Origin: Vibrio mexicanus
GTDB lineage: Bacteria > Pseudomonadota > Gammaproteobacteria > Enterobacterales > Vibrionaceae
NCBI RefSeq assembly: GCF_001012815.1
Contig: NZ_JYJP01000103.1
Coordinates: 1-64,000 of the forward strand
Direction: 5' to 3'
Length of the DNA: 64,000 nucleotides
Every line of letters starts with the position of its first letter. The first letter of the stretch is position 1. A program made the translations under genes and the position numbers. Of this stretch, positions 17,389-25,518 are shown in pieces. The notes beneath the pieces were generated by a model. It was not told the DNA's origin. It searched no databases and worked only from the letters and a program-made list of their open reading frames with translations.

Positions 17389-18792
17389 TCAAGGTTGTTT
17401 GAAGAAGTAGAGTGCTCTTGCCCTTGCTTCCTTATGGTCAACTATCGCGGCCCAATATTGATTTTGAGCGTTGATCTTCTCGAGGTAGCTATGTGGAAAA
17501 TGTATCTCTTTATCAGGGATGTTTGCTAACTCTGGTAAATACTTACGCAGAAAAATTCCTTTAGGATCAAACTTTTTGCTCTGAGTGATAGGATTGAAGA
17601 TACGAAAATATGGCTGTGAATCACAGCCAACACTCGACGCCCATTGCCAGCCGCCGTTGTTGGCGCTGAAATCGCCATCGATCAGGTGCTGCATGAAAAA
17701 CTTCTCCCCATGACGCCAATCAATCAACAAGTGCTTGGTTAAAAAACTCGCTGTGATCATTCGAAGTCTGTTGTGCATCCAGCCTGTTTTGACGAGCTGC
17801 CTCATCGCCGCATCAACGATAGGGTAGCCTGTGCGACCTTCACACCAAGCATGGAACAGGTCTTCGCGATGCGGCCAGTTAAGATTCGCATATTTTGGGT
17901 TAAAGCACTCACCTTTGACTAGATTCGGGTAATGGAACAATAGGTGCTTGTAGAAATCACGCCAAATAAGCTCGTTTAGCCATGAAAACTCTGGTTTGCT
18001 TTCATTGTGAAGTAACTCAGGATCATGAGAGATCAACGTATGAGCCAGATGTCGGCTGCTAATTGCGCCAATCGCCAAATAAGGTGACAAACCAGACGTG
18101 CCTTTAACTGAAGGAATATCCCTTAGCCTAGAGTAGTGAAAGATTTTCTCAGACATAAAGTGGGGTATAACTTCATTGATCACACGACTGGCTGATGGCC
18201 AGAGTGTCGAGTCCTTCATTGGGTAATCGAAGACGAAATCACTATTGTCTTCTGCTTCAGCCTCGATTGCTGAAGGGTAGTGTTGATTTTGTTCAGCATG
18301 ATTCACTTTGATGCCGTACTCAGAGATGTATTTAAGCCAAGCTCGTTTGAAAGGTGTGAAGACTTTGTACATCTCACCTTGCTTATTAACTACAGACCCT
18401 AGCGGGGCGATTGTGTCGCTTTGAAAGGAGATCAAATCCAACTCACTCGCTACTTTTTCGTCGCGTTGTAGCTCGTTGAGCTCCAGTTCGCGATTGACCA
18501 CCACTGTGTCGTAGCCACCGTCACGACAATAATCGATGAGGGACTGAACTTGGGAGTCGTAGTCGGTACAACGCAAGTGAACAAGCTCCACACCCATATC
18601 TCCTAGTTGAACTTTAAGTTCATTGAGTTGGCGTGTGATCAAGTGTGCTTGTATCGGAGCTAGGTTGTGTAGTTCCCATTGTGCTGGCGCTGAAAGGAAA
18701 ACCGCCTTGTTAACGCCAAGGGAAAGAGCGTGTAACAAAGCGGGGTTGTCTTGAATCCTTAAATCACGTCTAAACCAAAGAAGCGCTGTCAA
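17389..18792 (-). CDS. phr: Deoxyribodipyrimidine photolyase
   Basis: A 467-residue DNA photolyase that repairs UV-induced pyrimidine dimers with light, using FAD. The N-terminal antenna domain starts LLWFRRDLRIQDNPAL. The C-terminal FAD-binding domain has GLSPYLAIGAISSR, TGYPIVDAAMRQL, MHNRLRM and FSANNGGWQWASSVG. This is the class I CPD photolyase layout. It overlaps the DUF523/DUF1722 gene by 4 bases. Photolyase is a hallmark target of ChrR-controlled ECF sigma factors responding to light and singlet oxygen. Confidence 0.93.
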   Translation of the reverse strand: MTALLWFRRDLRIQDNPALLHALSLGVNKAVFLSAPAQWELHNLAPIQAHLITRQLNELKVQLGDMGVELVHLRCTDYDSQVQSLIDYCRDGGYDTVVVNRELELNELQRDEKVASELDLISFQSDTIAPLGSVVNKQGEMYKVFTPFKRAWLKYISEYGIKVNHAEQNQHYPSAIEAEAEDNSDFVFDYPMKDSTLWPSASRVINEVIPHFMSEKIFHYSRLRDIPSVKGTSGLSPYLAIGAISSRHLAHTLISHDPELLHNESKPEFSWLNELIWRDFYKHLLFHYPNLVKGECFNPKYANLNWPHREDLFHAWCEGRTGYPIVDAAMRQLVKTGWMHNRLRMITASFLTKHLLIDWRHGEKFFMQHLIDGDFSANNGGWQWASSVGCDSQPYFRIFNPITQSKKFDPKGIFLRKYLPELANIPDKEIHFPHSYLEKINAQNQYWAAIVDHKEARARALYFFKQP

Positions 18793-19736
18793 TATCCATA
18801 CCTCAGTCGTAATTGTTTTGGATGTGGGTTCAAATAAGTTTGCGAAGCCAAGTACTCATTCGGAAATTCTTGCAGATAGTGGTTAATCAATGCAATAGGA
18901 ACCAATAGTGGCGTCACGCCTTCTCGGAATGAGTGAATCTCGTCCGCGAGCTCTTGCTTTTTGGCTGTATCCAAGTGCTTTTTAAAGTAACCCTGCAGAT
19001 GCTGTAGGGTATTTGTATGGCTCTTGCGTGTCGCATGATGCGATAAAGCCTTCATCAAACCGGATATGTACTCTTTCGCTAGTTCTTCTACTTCAACGTC
19101 TGGTTGCGCTAGCAATTGACCAAGGTTTTTGTAACTTTCAACATGATGGCTCATCACCAAATATTTGTGTTCACTGTGAAACGCAATGAGCTTGTGTTTG
19201 GTTAGCCCTGTCTTTTTGAGATTAAGCCATTTTTGGTACGTGTAAGCCCGCGTCATGAAGTTTTCACGCAAGATAGGATCGTTAAGGCGGCCATTTTCCT
19301 CACAAGGTAAATCAGGGTTGGCTTCCATCACCTGCTTGGCAAACAGTCCGACGCCGTTAGACTCCGAACCTTTGCCACTTTTGTGATATACCTTTACACG
19401 CTCCATTCCACAGGAAGGGCTTTTGGCGCAGAAAATAAATCCGCTAAGCTCTTCGTGGTGATTGGCAGCGAAATCTTGGCCGAATTGAGTTAGTGCCTCC
19501 GTTACATCGCCGGTACCATCTGCTCGAGAAACGGTAATTACATCGCCCTGATTAATCTGTCTGATGGTCGGGCGAGGTATAGGTAGCCCAACCCCAACTT
19601 CTGGGCAGACTGGTGTAAAGTCTGCAAACTCAGAAAGCTCTTTGGTGCAAAAGTGTAACGCTTTATGGCCTTTATCAAAGCGAACTTTTTGCCCTAGTAC
19701 ACATGCGCTTATGCCAATTTTTAATCTAACGTCCAT
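18789..19736 (-). CDS. DUF523 and DUF1722 two-domain protein (YbgA-like)
   Basis: A 315-residue cytoplasmic protein. Residues 1-150 form DUF523, with conserved Cys in GISACVLGQ and VCPEVGVGLPIPRP and the segment CAKSPSCGM. Residues about 185-300 form DUF1722, the YbgA domain, which often sits beside photolyase genes (AFHSEHKYLVMSHH). The Cys pattern suggests metal or sulfur chemistry, but no reaction is established. It begins 54 bases after chrR, with no separate promoter visible, and overlaps phr. Confidence 0.87.
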   Translation of the reverse strand: MDVRLKIGISACVLGQKVRFDKGHKALHFCTKELSEFADFTPVCPEVGVGLPIPRPTIRQINQGDVITVSRADGTGDVTEALTQFGQDFAANHHEELSGFIFCAKSPSCGMERVKVYHKSGKGSESNGVGLFAKQVMEANPDLPCEENGRLNDPILRENFMTRAYTYQKWLNLKKTGLTKHKLIAFHSEHKYLVMSHHVESYKNLGQLLAQPDVEVEELAKEYISGLMKALSHHATRKSHTNTLQHLQGYFKKHLDTAKKQELADEIHSFREGVTPLLVPIALINHYLQEFPNEYLASQTYLNPHPKQLRLRYGY

Positions 19737-19790
19737 GATAACTGCTCCCGCCGTGTAGATTTGGTGTGTTTATAATTATTGCTTTTGTAA

Positions 19791-20489
19791 TTAGTAGATT
19801 AATTTACCGATTGGATTGAACAACTTACTCATACCCTCGGTAAAGTGTAGCGCATCACTTGAAACAGTGAGACAAACACAACCTTCTTCACTAACTGGAT
19901 TATGGGTGTGTTCGCCGTTTAACCAGACAAAATCGCCTTCTTTATACGTACCCATCTCATCTTTAAAACTACCCTGGAGTAGGAGGGTAATCTCAAACCC
20001 TTTGTGAGTGTGAGTTGGAACTTGACCGCCTTTGTCGATGTGCAACAGGCTGGCGCGTAAATTATCGTCGTCAAGTTCAAGTCGTGACCGGGATAATTTG
20101 CCAATACCGCTCCATTCCTTGAGGCGAATAGAATTTAATGCCCGCGGAAGAGAAACAGTTTGACCGTTCACTGTTATCTCGTTGTCTGAATGCTTCGCTG
20201 GTGTAGAGTGAGTTACAGCAGTGTCTGAAGTAATTGAAGCAATCATCGAAGCAAATTCGTCATCGACGAGCAATGTTTCTACTGTATCGATGTCTGCATA
20301 GGTTTCGCTTTCAGTATTTACACCGTTATCGAAAGCCTGCTTAGCTAGAAGCTCATTTTCAAGCTCCACAACTTTTTGACAGTGTGGACACATCTCAACG
20401 TGACTAGCCACGATGACTGATATTGAATCAGGTAGTTCTCCAGCTGCAAATTGCTTTAGAACAGCCGTGTCAGGATGGAATTTAATCAT
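19791..20489 (-). CDS. chrR: ChrR-type zinc anti-sigma factor with cupin domain
   Basis: A 232-residue anti-sigma factor. The N-terminal anti-sigma domain has His5, His30, Cys34 and Cys37 (SHVEMCPHC), the same set and spacing as the zinc ligands of Rhodobacter ChrR. The C-terminal cupin-like domain carries a second metal site in THTHKGFE and GEHTHNP. In the known system ChrR holds the sigma factor until singlet oxygen or organic hydroperoxides trigger release. The ATG overlaps the restored end of the sigma gene by 8 bases. It is followed by the photolyase/cfa genes it is expected to control. Confidence 0.9.
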   Translation of the reverse strand: MIKFHPDTAVLKQFAAGELPDSISVIVASHVEMCPHCQKVVELENELLAKQAFDNGVNTESETYADIDTVETLLVDDEFASMIASITSDTAVTHSTPAKHSDNEITVNGQTVSLPRALNSIRLKEWSGIGKLSRSRLELDDDNLRASLLHIDKGGQVPTHTHKGFEITLLLQGSFKDEMGTYKEGDFVWLNGEHTHNPVSEEGCVCLTVSSDALHFTEGMSKLFNPIGKLIY

Positions 20490-21110
20490 GGTATTGCTCT
20501 CCCATTTGCTGTTTAAGCCGTGCTAAAGCCAGACGTAGTGAGATTTAATTGTCCCAAGAGGCACGCCGAGCTGCTTTGCCAATTGGTCTTGTGAAAGTTC
20601 TTGGTAGTAGACGCCCTTGACGACGGTTTGTTGTGCCGGAGGAAGCGTATCTACGTACTTAATCATCTGCTTGGAAAGAAGATGATCTTTGAAGTTATCT
20701 TCTTCTGAGGAATGCTCGTCAGCGATGCTATCTAATGGCCACAAGTCGTCCGACAGATTTTGTTCGGGCTTGGCTTTGATTTTGCGCAACATGTCAAAAC
20801 ACGCGTTTCTCATTACCGTATACACCCAAGTTGTGGCCGCGCCTTTGCTGCTGTCGAACAAGTGTGCCTTTCGCCAGACGGACGTCATAGTTTCTTGAAT
20901 GAGTTCGTTAGCCGAAGCTTCGTTGTTTAGCTTATTGATGCCAAAGCGTTTGATTTTTGGCGCAAAAAACTTAAACAACTCTGTGAACGCTTTTTGGTCG
21001 CGCTTAATTGCAACACATTCAAGCCAGTGAGATAACTCTGTAGGCACTTGGTTGTCCGTGGTGACAATGTGTTCTTTCTTCTGTTTGTCTTCTTGCATCC
21101 GTGTCTGCAT
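20482..21110 (-). CDS. rpoE: ECF sigma factor (RpoE/ChrR group), frameshifted as read
   Basis: An RNA polymerase sigma factor of the ECF group paired with ChrR. Region 2 is seen in ASANELIQETMTSVWRKA and WVYTVMRNACFDMLR, and region 4 in LPPAQQTVVKGVYYQELSQ followed by LGVPLGTIKS. As read, the protein ends abruptly at KSHYVWL (20523). Restoring one base between 20539 and 20540 gives KSRLRLALARLKQQ and a natural end at 20482 overlapping the chrR start, about 209 residues. The ATG at 21110 is preferred over the TTG at 21122. A promoter matching the factor's own expected specificity lies just upstream, so it is probably self-activating. Confidence 0.88.
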
Positions 21111-21143
21111 TTTTATTACCAACCATACACATCATTTTAGTAC

Positions 21144-21172
21144 TCTTACGATTCGCTAATAGTTTTGGATCA
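21144..21172 (-). promoter_or_regulatory. Sigma-E (ChrR-type) promoter of the sigma gene
   Basis: On the minus strand, TGATCC (21167-21172) and TAAGA (21144-21148) are separated by exactly 18 bases. This is the promoter form reported for the Rhodobacter RpoE-ChrR system. Transcription would start about 25 bases before the ATG at 21110. The -35 element overlaps the stop region of the adjacent LON-domain gene. Confidence 0.8.
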
Positions 21173-21173
21173 G

Positions 21174-21782
21174 TTAATTTCGACTTTCATCAATCAAATC
21201 TAAAAGAAAAGTGACAAGCTGGGGGAAACTGTCCGGTTCTATAAATTTTTCTTTAACATCAAGGGCTACTGGCATTACTTCGATGAGCCTTGAGCACACC
21301 CATTCAGCTTTCTCGAAATGTGTGTCTGTATATAGATCTGCAATGTACTCGTAGTTTTTGAAAACACGCTCTAGAGTTTCGGCGAGTGTACTGTTCGGCT
21401 CCAAATCAACTGGGTTGTCCCAATGTTTTATCGCCGTCGGCGTCGCGACTAATAGTCCGTCGGATTGATAGTGATGACCGTGTAACGAAACGATCTGCTG
21501 TCCTTCGACATCGATGAGTAAGAGTCCATCATCTCCAATGTGAAAATCGACGATCTTGACTAGAGTTCCCCAGTTTGAAATTCCAAAGGGTTGACTTGCA
21601 TCTGAGTAGGCTATCACGAAGCCTTCGTCGCTACGTATGTTTCCAACCATGGATACATATTTGGCTTCAAAAATCCGAAGTCTTTGCCTGCCTTGAGGCA
21701 AAATAAACAGTTTCAATGGAAACACGGCAAGTTCTTCTGCTTGCTTGTTTAGACCATTATCTTGGGTGATTTGATTTTGCAC
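21174..21782 (-). CDS. LON-domain (Lon N-terminal-like) protein
   Basis: A 202-residue protein made of one LON substrate-binding domain (LAVFPLKLFILPQGRQRLRIFE near the start; later LIDVEGQQIVSL). It has no ATPase or protease domain, so it is not Lon itself. The GTG start at 21782 is preferred because GGAAGGA lies upstream and the predicted promoter at 21807-21836 would place the transcript start near 21800; the open frame could start at TTG 21806. It is upstream of and codirectional with the sigma gene and appears to be driven by the same sigma factor, tying it to the photo-oxidative response. Its molecular role is unknown. Confidence 0.82.
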   Translation of the reverse strand: MQNQITQDNGLNKQAEELAVFPLKLFILPQGRQRLRIFEAKYVSMVGNIRSDEGFVIAYSDASQPFGISNWGTLVKIVDFHIGDDGLLLIDVEGQQIVSLHGHHYQSDGLLVATPTAIKHWDNPVDLEPNSTLAETLERVFKNYEYIADLYTDTHFEKAEWVCSRLIEVMPVALDVKEKFIEPDSFPQLVTFLLDLIDESRN

Positions 21783-21806
21783 GTTCGTTCCTTCCAATGT
21801 TTCCAA

Positions 21807-21836
21807 ATAGTACGAAATACGTAGAGCTTTAGATCA
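21807..21836 (-). promoter_or_regulatory. Second sigma-E-like promoter, for the LON-domain gene
   Basis: On the minus strand, TGATCT (21831-21836) and TACTAT (21807-21812) are separated by exactly 18 bases, the same spacing as the promoter of the sigma gene. The -35 elements differ by one base. Confidence 0.65.
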
Positions 21837-21925
21837 GAAGGAGAATGTACAAAAAACGTTGTGGTGGATGGATTATCAAAAGGTTACCCCCAAGGAGGTA
21901 GGGGTAACATCAATGGGATAACCGC

Positions 21926-22396
21926 CTACTGTGAGACGGTTGGTTTTTCTAGAAATGCTTTGGTTCCCCAGAGCGGTACCGTTGAGAGACTATGCTTGAA
22001 ACTGCCATCGGTCTCTTTGGTCGTGTAAGACAAGTAAAGCAGGGTTTGATTTTCTGCATCGTATATTCGTCTTACTTTCATCGTTTTAAAGAAAATACTT
22101 TTAGACTTCTTGAATACTACTTCACCAGAGCTAGACTTATCGATTTGAGCGATCATCTCAGGCGTGATATCCCCAGTCTGACGACAGGAAATCGAGCTAT
22201 CGCTTGGGTCTGATAGACTTAAGTTAGCTTCAATCGAGGCGATATGGCATGTGACGCCGGTAACCACTTCATCTTGTAAAGACGAAATTTTAATGTCCTT
22301 TAGTGTAAACATTCCAAGTGAAACATCACCAACCTCATCACCCGAACAGCCTGCTAGAGCCAAAGCGGCTAGGGTCCCAACCAACAGTTTTTTCAT
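21926..22396 (-). CDS. CreA family lipoprotein
   Basis: A 156-residue protein. The start at 22396 (MKKLLVG) gives a clean lipoprotein signal with lipobox ALAGC. The mature part matches CreA: conserved VTCHI and SISCRQTG (paired Cys), GEVVFKKSKSIFFKTMKVRRIYDAENQ, and a Ser/Ala-Val-Pro-type ending LSTVPLW. CreA is a conserved periplasmic protein of unknown biochemical role. It is a single gene, separated from the LON gene by about 140 bases. Confidence 0.85.
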   Translation of the reverse strand: MKKLLVGTLAALALAGCSGDEVGDVSLGMFTLKDIKISSLQDEVVTGVTCHIASIEANLSLSDPSDSSISCRQTGDITPEMIAQIDKSSSGEVVFKKSKSIFFKTMKVRRIYDAENQTLLYLSYTTKETDGSFKHSLSTVPLWGTKAFLEKPTVSQ

Positions 22397-22531
22397 GTTT
22401 GTCCATCCGTAATAGATTGTTTTAACTATCATAGCAGGTTGCTGTGACATTAAAACTGGGAAAAATAAGCCGAATCAATATGCCCAAAGATGTTATTATT
22501 CTTATTAGTTAGTTCAACAGCGAACCATGTA

Positions 22532-23029
22532 ATGTCAGAGATTCCCTCCATAGTCGAAGTAAAAAACCAATGGCTTTATTCCCATATCGATATCAAGTTT
22601 CCCACTAAAGAGAGCATTCAAGGTAGGCGTTGTTACAAAGCGCGGGCAAAAGATGCGGAATATCAAGTTATGGACGTCCCTGAAATAGCGGGTAGCTTCA
22701 TCGATAGTGATTTGTACAAAGTGGATTTTCATCGTGCGACTGTGATGTTCTCCTTGCTGCAGGCAAAGCGCTGGGAAGAGCAAAGTGAACAAGAGGCTAT
22801 CGTCGAGTTTTTCACGCAGATCATTTTTTCACCGCCTTGCGATCTCTACTTGGGCTTTGCTGATGGGCAAGCAATTGCGGCTGCAATCGTTACCTCAGTG
22901 GATGGCGAACTGCTTATCTCAGATTTGGCTTGTGACTCTGAAAAAGTAGAAAGCGAATTCATTTCCTCTCTCTTTGCTCGCCTGAAAGACGGGCACGATA
23001 TAGTCTATTTAGAGAAACCATTAAGTTAA
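22532..23029 (+). CDS. Conserved hypothetical protein
   Basis: About 165 residues; I do not recognise the family. It is soluble, with a mixed alpha/beta pattern. Its C-terminal half (CDLYLGFADGQAIAAAIVTSVDGELLISDLACD) reads like a strand-rich sensing or acetyltransferase-like core, but no diagnostic motif is present. The ATG at 22532 is chosen because the frame further upstream looks non-coding; a start at 22490 is possible. It stands alone between creA and a HAD phosphatase gene. Confidence 0.6.
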   Translation: MSEIPSIVEVKNQWLYSHIDIKFPTKESIQGRRCYKARAKDAEYQVMDVPEIAGSFIDSDLYKVDFHRATVMFSLLQAKRWEEQSEQEAIVEFFTQIIFSPPCDLYLGFADGQAIAAAIVTSVDGELLISDLACDSEKVESEFISSLFARLKDGHDIVYLEKPLS

Positions 23030-23211
23030 GCTGAAGTGGAACTTCTATCTTTGGACTGTTGAGTGTTTTCTATACAGTTGTGGGGTAAATGCGCGAACTA
23101 AGTAGTAGTTTTGATATAAAGATATGCTGCAGTCATCAAAATTCCACATTAATCGCTTCTGATGAAATCATTAGTGTATATATTAAATTTGTGGACTAAT
23201 GAGGGCTAGCG

Positions 23212-23885
23212 ATGAGCGGATACAACACTAAATGCGTCATTTTTGATTGTGATGGAACCTTGATCGACAGTGAGAAATTGCGTTGCCAAGCCTTGGTGAA
23301 CATTTTTACTCAGCTCGGTGCTGAATATTCGTTAAGCCAAGCGCTCAGTCACTATCAAGGCGGTAAAACCGCGGATATCTTGTCCAGTGTCAGGGACTAC
23401 TTGAATGTATCGGCCTCTATCGATCGCTTGAAGGTATGTATCGCCAGCAGTTAGAATTTCTGTTCAATCGCGAGTTAGCGGCAATGCCCGGTGTAGCAAG
23501 CGTTCTTGACCATCTTGAAGATTTACGAATTGAATATTGCGTGGCAGGCAATGCGCCCATCTCACAGATTACCCAATCACTAAAGAAAGCTGGCCTTTAT
23601 GAGCATTTTGAAGGCAAAGTTTTCTCTGCTTTTGACACCAACAGTTGGAAACCCGAACCAGATCTTGTGCGCTATAGCGCCATGATGATGGGCTTTAAAC
23701 TTGAAGATTGTTTGTATGTTGATGATACGCCGAAAGGGATCGAAGCCGGGGTAAGAGCAGGGGTGCGAAGTATCCAGCTTGTAAACGAACATTCCACACT
23801 TTACTCGAGAAAAGTAGCGAGCATACGCTACTTAACCGAGCTAAAGTCACTGATCAATGTTGAGAGCCTGCGGTTGTATGGATAA
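23212..23885 (+). CDS. HAD-family phosphatase (YieH-like), frameshifted as read
   Basis: The N-terminal part (23212-23430) carries motif I VIFDCDGTLIDSE with both catalytic Asp, followed by a cap domain. The frame then shifts near 23427, and the rest continues as EGMYRQQLEFLFN, motif II in VAGNAP, motif III Lys in NSWKPEPDL and motif IV YVDDTPKGIEAG. Restoring one base in the CTT run gives about 224 residues, the usual size of YieH/Gph-like phosphatases. All four HAD motifs are present, so the break is probably a sequencing deletion. It is a single gene. Confidence 0.83.
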
Positions 23886-24066
23886 ACGAGCCATTTGGCC
23901 TTGTGGCCGGCGTCGCAACGACACGCTGTATACTGTTTATGTTCTCTAGGAAGGAACCACAATGTGCGCAAAGCATGTTGTGGCTGTTTTCAGAAATTAA
24001 AAACTCTTCACCGTCACACAAAGGACAGCACAACGTAGATTTTGAGTTGGTCTTTGATGTTTTCAT
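23854..24066 (-). CDS. Small zinc-ribbon protein
   Basis: About 70 residues with a zinc ribbon of two knuckles, CPLCDGEEF and MLCAHCG, about 20 residues apart, followed by a short low-complexity tail. The start at 24066 (MKTSKTN) gives a compact protein. Its 3' end overlaps the convergent HAD gene by about 30 bases. No partner is obvious, and the upstream ribosome-binding sequence is weak, so the call rests on the Cys spacing. Confidence 0.55.
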   Translation of the reverse strand: MKTSKTNSKSTLCCPLCDGEEFLISENSHNMLCAHCGSFLENINSIQRVVATPATRPNGSFIHTTAGSQH

Positions 24067-24319
24067 AGTTTGTCTCGCAGCAGCAAAAAAAGCGACAGGT
24101 TGAATTGTAATTATTATGTGCCTCAAGGGCGTTACAAATGTTTTAGACTGTCATGATCATGATAGATGACTTGTGTGTGAGATACTTCATATCTTCAATA
24201 TAGTCAGTAAACTTTGAGATGCATTTCATGTTCGCAGAGAAATCATCCTTTTCACCGAGTAGTTAAACTTGTGGCTTAGATTATTTCAGCTACGCCTTAG
24301 CTATCTATAAGGAAAAATA

Positions 24320-24637
24320 ATGATACATTATTCAATGGTGCTCACCACAGTTGGAAACCCGCAATTAGCCGACAAACTAATACAACTGTTACTTGAAGAA
24401 CAGTTAGCTGCCTGTATTCAAACAATGCCTATTTCTAGCCATTACATATGGGAAGGGAAGGTATGTCACGACCAAGAAACGCTTTTAATCATCAAAACCA
24501 AGCAGTCGAATTACGCGGAGATTGAGGCGTTAATTGTCAATCATCATGATTACGATGTGCCACAGATTGTGATGGTTCCTTTCATTGATGGATTGAACCC
24601 TTTTTTAACGTGGATAAATGACGTGACCAAATCTTAA
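24320..24637 (+). CDS. cutA: CutA divalent-cation tolerance protein
   Basis: A 105-residue protein with the trimeric CutA1 ferredoxin-like pattern: MVLTTVGNPQLADKLIQLL, LAACIQTMPISSHYIWEGK, ETLLIIKT and a YDVPQIVMVP segment that is nearly invariant in the family. CutA was linked to copper tolerance in E. coli but its true role is unclear. It has AAGGA upstream and is transcribed alone. Confidence 0.92.
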   Translation: MIHYSMVLTTVGNPQLADKLIQLLLEEQLAACIQTMPISSHYIWEGKVCHDQETLLIIKTKQSNYAEIEALIVNHHDYDVPQIVMVPFIDGLNPFLTWINDVTKS

Positions 24638-24795
24638 CTTGATTCTTTGAACGGTTATCTATTTTGTTGTGTTTAGTTCCGATTAATACGATTTTGTAGC
24701 AGAGATCATGTCGCGCTTTTTTATCTACTAACTTTTCTCGACAAAAGGGCATCTGTGCTTTTCAATTAGAGTATCAGTGACCAACAAACTTAATT

Positions 24796-25419
24796 ATGTC
24801 TGAACAGCATGATCTTGCGGCAACGTTTCAGAGCTATATGGAAAACCCTCTGCTCTGGCCGATTCTAGAAGTCTTAAAACATAAGCCGTCTGGGTGGAAA
24901 GTTCATACTCTTGCCTCACATCTCAGTGAACTTGAATTGATCCCGCAACTCGACGTTTCTCCTGAAAAAGATCTGTTTAAGCGTAATTTCTTAATCATGA
25001 ACGCTTTGTATCAGCTTCAAGAGATGCTTTATCCGGAAAAATGGTTGCAAGTAGAAGCGATGAACATTGTCTTGTTAGCCAATCACGCGACGAGTCATTT
25101 TGAAGTTGACCATGAGGATCCTCTAAGAGACTACTACGTTCAATGGCAGAACTATGAAGCCGCGGAAGGTGAAGTAAAAAGGCTGCTCAATGAGTTCTGG
25201 ACACGTTACAGGAAGTTCGTGGGTGGAGAAACTACGGGTGATATGGACAGAGCCTACGCGTTAAAGCTGTTCGAACTCCCTCAAGATGCATCTGCATCTG
25301 AAATTAGACGGACTTGGCGTAAGTTAGCATTGAAATGGCATCCGGACAGAGACAACGGAGACAGCGAACGTTTTCGAATCTTGTGCGAAGCGTGGAATAT
25401 TTTGCGCCATGGTCAATAA
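24796..25419 (+). CDS. DnaJ-related co-chaperone-like protein
   Basis: A 207-residue protein. Residues about 10-135 match the N-terminal domain of DnaJ-related proteins (YMENPLLWPILEVLKHKPSGW). Residues about 150-205 form a J domain with the essential His-Pro-Asp in KWHPDRD, so it can stimulate an Hsp70 ATPase. It lacks the Gly/Phe and zinc-finger regions of true DnaJ. It ends at a strong terminator shared with the convergent ATPase gene. Confidence 0.9.
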   Translation: MSEQHDLAATFQSYMENPLLWPILEVLKHKPSGWKVHTLASHLSELELIPQLDVSPEKDLFKRNFLIMNALYQLQEMLYPEKWLQVEAMNIVLLANHATSHFEVDHEDPLRDYYVQWQNYEAAEGEVKRLLNEFWTRYRKFVGGETTGDMDRAYALKLFELPQDASASEIRRTWRKLALKWHPDRDNGDSERFRILCEAWNILRHGQ

Positions 25420-25434
25420 CTAGCTCTAAAATAC

Positions 25435-25459
25435 AAAAAGGCGCATTCAGCGCCTTTTT
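25435..25459. terminator. Bidirectional terminator
   Basis: AAAAAGGCGC and GCGCCTTTTT form a perfect 10-bp stem with a 5-base loop between convergent genes. Confidence 0.9.
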
Positions 25460-25518
25460 GAGTTTTCAAGTCATATAACTTGGCTAGGTTCGACGAACTC
25501 GCCGACTTACTCCGACTC

